The notes under the pieces: model-generated
Databases searched by the model: none
Told to the model about the DNA's origin: nothing
The model's input: the letters and a program-made list of their open reading frames with translations, nothing else
In this document: positions 61,601-64,000 of the stretch, piece by piece
Layout of the letters: each line of letters opens with the position of its first letter
Position numbering within the stretch: position 1 is the first letter of the stretch
Assembly (NCBI RefSeq): GCF_020733705.1
Contig: NZ_JAJFZM010000001.1
Coordinates: 2,418,001-2,482,000 of the forward strand
Length of the DNA stretch: 64,000 nt
Reading direction: 5' to 3'
Source: Nocardia australiensis
GTDB taxonomy: Bacteria > Actinomycetota > Actinomycetes > Mycobacteriales > Mycobacteriaceae
Program-made: the position numbers and the translations under genes

Positions 61601-63760
61601 GAGGGTGACGGGCCGTGGCGGGTGGTCGATGATCCGGCGGCACCGGAATCGGCGCCACAGCCACCCCGGCCGAATGTCGAGAATATGCCACGCGATGAGG
61701 TCGAGTCGGGGCTCGATGCGCTGGCCGGGCAGCTGGGCGTGGCGCGTGCCGACCTGGAACCGGGACGCCTGGAAGCGACCGTCGAGAAGCTACGGCTGGA
61801 GAACGGCGTCCGTGCCGTCCGTGTCGAGGCGCTGCTCGATCAGGCCAGGACGGCGATTGATTTCGATGCCTTCGTGAAGTTCCACGACCTGGCCGACGCT
61901 CGAACCGCACTGTCGCGCAGCCTCGGCATCGAGGTCGAACACCTGACACCCGAGCGGCTGGCGGAGGCGATCGCCGCGCCGGCGCAGCGGAATTCGGCGC
62001 GCCTGGGAAAGATCGACGCGCTGGTCGAATACGCCAAGGAACTGCGTGGCATTGATGCCAGTGCGGTAGACGTGGCTCGCGACCGGCTGGCGAAGCGGCT
62101 CGGCGTCGATCCCGGCGAGCTCGCGCCGAAGAAGTACATCGTGGACAAGGTCAGCGGAAACCCTCGCTACCAGCTGGATCTGACGTCGGTCCACCCCGGC
62201 AAACTCAACCGTGCGATCGCGAATCTGGTGCATCGGAGCCATGCGCGAACCGGACTCTTCGACACGCTGACCGACTATGCGCGTGAGTTGAGTGCGGTGG
62301 ACCCGTACACCGAGGAGTTGCGCGCCAATTCCGATGCCGCGCCGCGTGATCCGCGTATTGCCGACGGCGAACTATCGGTCCGGGAGGTGCCTGCGGACCT
62401 ACGCGAAATCATCGGCGATCGAGACCGATTCCTCACCGACATCCAAGACCGAGGTGGCGAACACCTCGATCCGACCGATCTGCAAGAGCCAGGCGGTGAT
62501 TGGCGCCGGGTCGCCAGTGTCGGACTCGAGGGCGCGACGCCGAAAGAGTACGCGACCGTGTTCAAACAATTCCGTACCGGAAACTTCGACAAACTGGGCG
62601 TGCGAACTCCCGGGCAACTCACCGCACTCCAGGAGCGGTTGCGCGACGAGGTGCGCGATACCGCAGCCGAAATCGGTAGCCTCGAAGAGTTGGCCGGCCA
62701 CTACAACCGCACCTACCTCGAACCGTCCACGGATTCGGCGGCACCCGACGCCCGCCGCGATCGAGAAATTGGCCCCGAATCACGCACCGTGACCATATCC
62801 GAAGCCAATCGTGCCGACCCGCAGGAGCTCGCCGCGACGGAGGCGGGCGCGGCAGCATCGATCGAGACCGAAAAGGTGGAATCCACTGCCACAGAGTCGG
62901 CACGCGACAGGCAACCAGATCATCTGCCTCCGGAATCCGGTGCAACCGTTGCTGATTCAATGGCGCACTGGCCGGTCGAGGGGCACCGCGAGACAGCCGC
63001 CGAGCTGACGGCCGCATTCGAACGAACCGCAGGGGATCGGCCGGTGGTGGCGCACGACATCTCCGGTGCGCCGGGCGAACGCTGGGTGCGCGGCGCGGTG
63101 ACCGATCGCAGTCGCGAGCTGCCGATGCGCGATGCGCCCGACAAGCAGACCGGGCGGGTCGAACCGACCGAACCGGGCCTGCTCACCGAACTTTTGGAGG
63201 CGAACGCCGGCAGCTGGGGCGTCGAATTCGGCAGTGACGGAACGAGAACCAGATGGTTCCAGTTATTCGAAGCGGCCGGGCCACACGACCCATCGAAGTT
63301 CGCGGCAGAACCGGTCATTGACCTGGCCATCCCACCCGACGCGTTCCACGAGGGCATTTCCGAGTTCAGACAGGCCGTCGTCGATGTGCTGATCGAAGCT
63401 GGGTGGCCGGAGCCCCGGCGCGAGGACGTCAGGCTGCTCGTATCCGAGTTGCTGACCAACGTCGATCGGTACGCACCGGAAGGCGATGCGCGGCTGCGGG
63501 TTTGGCTGACCACTGATGGCGCACGCGTCGAGGTCGGTGACTCGAGCCGGGCGCTGCCGACCTGGCGGCCGGAGAGCGAGTTCGCCACCTTCGATATCGA
63601 TGCGATCGAAATCGACTTGAATGCATGGGATTTGGGCGAGTTGGTCGCCGGTTCGCACGGCCGGGGTATCGGGCTGATCTTCGAACTCGCCGATAGGTGG
63701 GGCATAGACCTGGAGCGGGTAGGCGGCAAGGGGATTTGGTTCGAAGTTCGCCGCGAGTAG
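52619..63760 (+). CDS. Giant multidomain T7SS-associated protein 2 (3713 residues) with two papain-like domains and a GHKL domain
   Basis: Residues 1-360 are a CpnT/WXG100-like helical region (WDWIPGWILSALNFGQGYPDG), with hydrophobic stretches near 125-158. Two tandem units follow (about 593-1895 and 1943-3368). Each starts with a papain-like domain: Cys598 (DCVQEAAHWL), His688 (HAYTVTYLG), Asn707 in unit 1; Cys1950 (RCVPDSLDRL), His2038 (HSYTVTYEG), Asp2058 in unit 2. Spacings are close to papain-fold toxin families. Then come a YWRFEGDP module, a helical repeat, FFEHALRRTQL/FFEDALRREQL, LVVIDTGLNHDRVLADAL-type alpha/beta modules, and DIYEAFRDGD/TVFKQFRTGN. The last 140 residues (3575-3713) form a GHKL ATP-binding domain: Glu3610 and Asn3614 in SELLTNVDRYA, Asp3641 in VGDSSRALP, and HGRGIGL at 3680. 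No immunity gene is certain. Last complete gene of operon 2. Confidence 0.85.
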   Translation: MSSDGITELWDWIPGWILSALNFGQGYPDGHQGDLFDLGADWHTCADDLMNLKEELKSVTDETYKWYEDGDGAKDIKAQFDGLFDPDSPYSVDQLAQGFNDLGDYTSGGGTEIEFTKILDAIFAGITVNAIFSLLGDEPWGPPFIPVVLGIGRAMISAVGKEAIAKLATAAAEASLKNLLENYVKKITIQTSTKLLDKTLLKQLALATGKAALTGAALDAGIQGYQVLAGHREDFDVKQTVRTGLEWGGGGLLGAPVGMAAGNALAKVAVSDAVRNLSARNLFGRALLSPNVRGVLSGVAGGAIGGSAGMYGAGIAFQAGDHLLNPNDLDWKGVDWKFHPGLIAAGAGMGALHGPKAGAEQRLEVLKLSESSPGMDGAHAKPPPAVFEAAARSEAGKLAAELISATDSAKAATPAEAQRMAATRQRAQELFNGRTVDGKPVTQMERLTKLQAMEKEFTDPGNQVSDGTGHTENVAAAPNSRADLLSAEHAADSQPSQDVASRAGLAGEPRATVGRTGIEEAPRANLADAVNADHTSGLDTKNQEHAALPSHSEVQEQRGDIGTEQQERADLEAPRDLEREPSGAPEPLTPKAGVVSDCVQEAAHWLESDQRATVLEGPVPAPKSLAGVPLSEVRTAFGEARFEGFVSGKSSASGHAQIVDKLMREGKGTSAFVVEKRAQLNELGTSAHAYTVTYLGKTDGAHLFKVNGKSAIYTGTERGREWFRDETGLRKSLAELAGGARRADAVATEAVIVRDGVVIPGLGHPDAAPLDGAMLVGAEPVRPGEDPVHDVARYFEESAPRRGTEPDLLSPGERARIQALDNALGMDGALSGLENPMHELADLTQKAWVRGFLETPQDGSAPERMRPEHFRDLDADEHRPGEQYWRFEGDPQTRAENETMAHAHGFAGDSKPSPLPHATAEAIGGRSETRPSGAEPVPMDVTAAGDRLIEQLHVDRGAVRDHLAETIADQRYRTLLRAGAVEALDAVVARHAAATDPVHRAQIEEVRDMWSSLLDLSATDLTPDRLADTMTRLRAETMDRAVAVTELADTAQLARGESTAPGESPRPGASRRYDIEVDGQRLPVRLEADAADGWRVSHAERLLAPDVVVEPTSRPTHTETKPVGAWKWLKEALLDHEVNPQHPPSQLVPEGQTAALHGLGAWTHSDYLEHISTISPAFTVREVVNLWRARQRFFDFLRGRTNAIDVATQQDRHGHDYRPWVTEVAPETLVEMREHFERTGQLDRLAELEQDVRHPFAADEAPVRSPLEGRAGVERDVVAPVADAVSHESAAATRDALSAKGIELGDAADHREATGKALYELADEIGVTLPDLSPDSVQRAAGELRYRLVRQAAIAEMIVDVGHRFNAEDAHIKFSEPNKFRASDPLGTFEREAAGRGPLNARLLGWDGVNNRSVPGHPWWDLAHRDTPNGRKFFEHALRRTQLSAERAAWSHMLGEDPALLHAEQPHARVIDELYAGERESARLITEFDARAEAYRAADTRFGDIAAEMKDHAAQEWIRSQGGQPVAGSPGLARFANPSRLVVVDSGHNHDRLLADALADPRNAELAKRLTRGEVELEYRIGWADRAGQVHVAEVAAPQVRHFSGEVNGRNLEVTAVRAGDGPWRVIAESAAAEPAVQQAKTNEMELTPAQIDEAMRELAAHLGSSPADLAPDRLASAITRLRLGNGLRSARVEALAEYLGTMHDIDVYNSVQNRLSKLDLDRDALRSDPQRTLADYKLKHPGKAVDVDALAGQFRDRPGLLDWDPRVVDREMPVRDGDSWRQVADVFGDLPTIHNLDQFLDAMHDSAPDNYGATEVPVPDRDWLRMTGVELDAGSPADYRDIYEAFRDGDYDTLVVRERAQLEAVHEQLRAEVRQVASEISVLEELGERRDRNSSETPGMQANAGYGEARTPPDPSHRNTSTPTIGDGTTESFGVHGDSPPEAAPVNRCVPDSLDRLNSAQGDVVSVPSLDPNSASGVSWGQVRPHLRGVQLEGFAAERGSAGDKTVARGLIETGDGASAWVLEQRVTVDEQGIGSHSYTVTYEGRNPDGSHRFDVDGEQVTYHEDAAQGREWFTTAAGREVSITEIARGTREETAVTWAAVWRDGQVVEGVGDRDAVAPSDDLHIGQDPERDGGSGRGPQEPSVHAPPQISGGEHGRSPSSSRIANPLGEVERFFGEAPELRTGSADPLTVAERDYVHALADALGVGAELSGLRDPLLSLSDLAQMAWVRDFLEPAADGAPSHMRYPADFQPLSGPEQHPGVQYWRFEGDPLTRAQIEATERAQGRADLTMPESLRPANTDAIGRRTGTTASGPEPVPHSAEAVRDRLTAQLRVDHAQLRDHPAETIADQRYRTLLRAGAVEALDTATYRHADVIDPVHRAQLEQVRDSWARLLDVPIAELAPNRLADTITRLRAETVARAVSVRDLADTAQIARAAEQARTGGAVEPVDSVRIDLDIQGERVPVRLLVTEEGGWRIVAAERLPAPKVVEPQQMSVESVRSTGFRQWLTDARRFHKTNPVYPPSELVPASQAHTIESLGEILHIETLQHENLYSGDSKAYKASPLITVREIVTLWKSRERFIDFLRGHVTASNALVLRTTDGAEYRYWEIDADPALVRAEVGRSGLEDRFDPKSMPDATTPHPPGATGERPGVERDVVDPVEGAAAHRTSGETEQVLADWGRELGAAIEQRRAAGETLYEQAARHGIELHELSPDSVLRAVDEMHYRALRRAAAVEELAGAVRRFEAEDSRIGFREPNNLLGANPLERFEREVARAFGPGLTILSWEGVNNRSQPGHFWWDLGHRDHPTARQFFEDALRREQLRAERGSWAEILGIDPTAVRAEDLAEHRAQAREIARVADTFEDMAAAYRDADTAFGAHSDAMAAMVGEEWVRSQGGEPMTGAPGLARLGESRLVVIDTGLNHDRVLADALADPRNAELARELTHGEVELEYRVAWADRGGQVHVAELESPQVRHYSGVVQGKSLHATMLREGDGPWRVVDDPAAPESAPQPPRPNVENMPRDEVESGLDALAGQLGVARADLEPGRLEATVEKLRLENGVRAVRVEALLDQARTAIDFDAFVKFHDLADARTALSRSLGIEVEHLTPERLAEAIAAPAQRNSARLGKIDALVEYAKELRGIDASAVDVARDRLAKRLGVDPGELAPKKYIVDKVSGNPRYQLDLTSVHPGKLNRAIANLVHRSHARTGLFDTLTDYARELSAVDPYTEELRANSDAAPRDPRIADGELSVREVPADLREIIGDRDRFLTDIQDRGGEHLDPTDLQEPGGDWRRVASVGLEGATPKEYATVFKQFRTGNFDKLGVRTPGQLTALQERLRDEVRDTAAEIGSLEELAGHYNRTYLEPSTDSAAPDARRDREIGPESRTVTISEANRADPQELAATEAGAAASIETEKVESTATESARDRQPDHLPPESGATVADSMAHWPVEGHRETAAELTAAFERTAGDRPVVAHDISGAPGERWVRGAVTDRSRELPMRDAPDKQTGRVEPTEPGLLTELLEANAGSWGVEFGSDGTRTRWFQLFEAAGPHDPSKFAAEPVIDLAIPPDAFHEGISEFRQAVVDVLIEAGWPEPRREDVRLLVSELLTNVDRYAPEGDARLRVWLTTDGARVEVGDSSRALPTWRPESEFATFDIDAIEIDLNAWDLGELVAGSHGRGIGLIFELADRWGIDLERVGGKGIWFEVRRE
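54395..58315 (+). repeat. Internal tandem unit 1 of giant gene 2
   Basis: About 3.9 kb, paired with unit 2 at 58445-62720. Anchors repeat with offsets of about 4.06-4.15 kb: Cys598/Cys1950, YWRFEGDP near 55269 and 59416, GVNNRS near 56840 and 60986, DALADPRNAEL near 57280 and 61420. Divergent enough to be old. Confidence 0.75.
58445..62720 (+). repeat. Internal tandem unit 2 of giant gene 2
   Basis: Second copy of the unit at 54395-58315, in the same order and frame, somewhat longer: it includes an extra LVEYAKELRGIDASAVDVAR-type helical stretch near 62020 that instead matches giant protein 1 (near 37840). Confidence 0.75.
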
Positions 63761-63776
63761 CGGGCCGTGATTCTTT

Positions 63777-63787
63777 ACCATCCCTTA
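63777..63787 (+). promoter_or_regulatory. Regulatory repeat, copy 3 (ACCATCCCTTA)
   Basis: TTCTTTACCATCCCTTAAGG at 63771-63790 resembles the copies at 50240 and 50302 (TTCT, ACC, TCCCTT). It lies after giant gene 2, 140 bases before the next gene. Confidence 0.3.
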
Positions 63788-63856
63788 AGGAGCGTTTCGC
63801 CTGGATCGGCCGAACCGACCGCTCGGGTCCGGGACAATCGGGCAACGGGGTATCGC

Positions 63857-63937
63857 ATGGAGCACCGCATCATCTATGCCGAAGTGCAAGAGGATGATTC
63901 GCGGTCGGCATCGATTTGTGAGGAGTGTTTACAGTGA
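63857..63937 (+). CDS. Possible 26-residue leader ORF
   Basis: ATG at 63857; MEHRIIYAEVQEDDSRSASI, then CEECLQ and stop. Its stop overlaps the GTG of the next gene (GTGA). It has three acidic runs and a CxxC-like CEEC. No ribosome binding site of note. It could be a short coupled ORF or chance. Confidence 0.25.
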   Translation: MEHRIIYAEVQEDDSRSASICEECLQ

Positions 63938-64000
63938 GCGACGAGGATCTGCCGAATCTGGGCCAGATACTGGGCGGTTATGCGTCGACCGACGGCGGGG
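63934..64000 (+). CDS. Start of an unidentified gene, cut by the window end
   Basis: GTG at 63934 with AGGAG nine bases upstream; only 22 codons are visible (MSDEDLPNLGQILGGYASTD). Too short to identify. It follows giant gene 2 in the same direction, with a possible shared regulatory repeat at 63777. Confidence 0.5.
   Translation, partial: MSDEDLPNLGQILGGYASTDGG

Noticed and set aside
1..64000. tRNA, rRNA, CRISPR arrays, complete insertion sequences
   Set aside because: Looked for across the window and not seen by eye; a covariance or repeat search would be needed to exclude them fully.

Overview
The window comes from a high-GC, mycolic-acid-type actinomycete, most probably Nocardia or a close relative. 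The grounds are very high GC, actinobacterial ribosomal-protein and secY-adk-map genes, an antigen 85-like mycolyltransferase, a DUF222/HNH (13E12-type) gene, WXG100/EspC-like small proteins, and two giant proteins of the CpnT-like, type VII secretion (T7SS)-associated kind. No tRNA, rRNA, CRISPR array or complete insertion sequence was seen.

Layout. (1) 1-6562: the tail of a non-ribosomal peptide synthetase (NRPS) ending in an epimerization domain, translationally coupled to a DrrABC-type ABC exporter, then a DHA2-type MFS pump with its own promoter. (2) 6675-10701: an eroded region with a truncated maleylpyruvate-isomerase-like gene, a 13E12-type HNH gene, a siderophore-binding protein gene broken by three frameshifts, and a small secreted protein. 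(3) 10938-15583: cupin, DHA2 efflux pump with divergent TetR regulator, and a Tat-type M13 metallopeptidase lipoprotein. (4) 15731-26696: the spc ribosomal operon (rplN, rplX, rplE, rpsZ, then rpsH, rplF, rplR, rpsE, rpmD, rplO) and secY-adk-map. About 3.7 kb separates rpsZ from rpsH. It carries a four-gene EspC/WXG-like cassette and a deleted vapBC remnant, and the distal half has its own near-copy of the rplN promoter. (5) 27100-30107: methyltransferase, HTH regulator with divergent hydrolase, and dtd.

(6) 31938-64000 is the most unusual part. Two paralogous operons lie in tandem, each with a WXG100-like gene, a YbaB-like gene and a giant gene. The first giant protein has 3823 residues and the second 3713. 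Both have an N-terminal T7SS/CpnT-like helical region and share internal modules. The second holds an internal tandem duplication of about 4.1 kb; each copy starts with a papain-like Cys-His-Asn/Asp domain, and the protein ends in a GHKL/RsbW-like ATP-binding domain. Two paralogous soluble proteins (46377-48056 and 50397-51686), plausible immunity or chaperone partners, accompany them. A mycolyltransferase, an orphan OmpR-type response regulator and an MHS-family transporter sit between the two operons.

The giant-protein operons look like a secreted multidomain effector system. The small WXG proteins are likely co-secretion partners, the YbaB-like proteins cytosolic accessories, and the paralogous pair candidate antagonists or chaperones. 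These roles are inferred from domain layout and gene order only.
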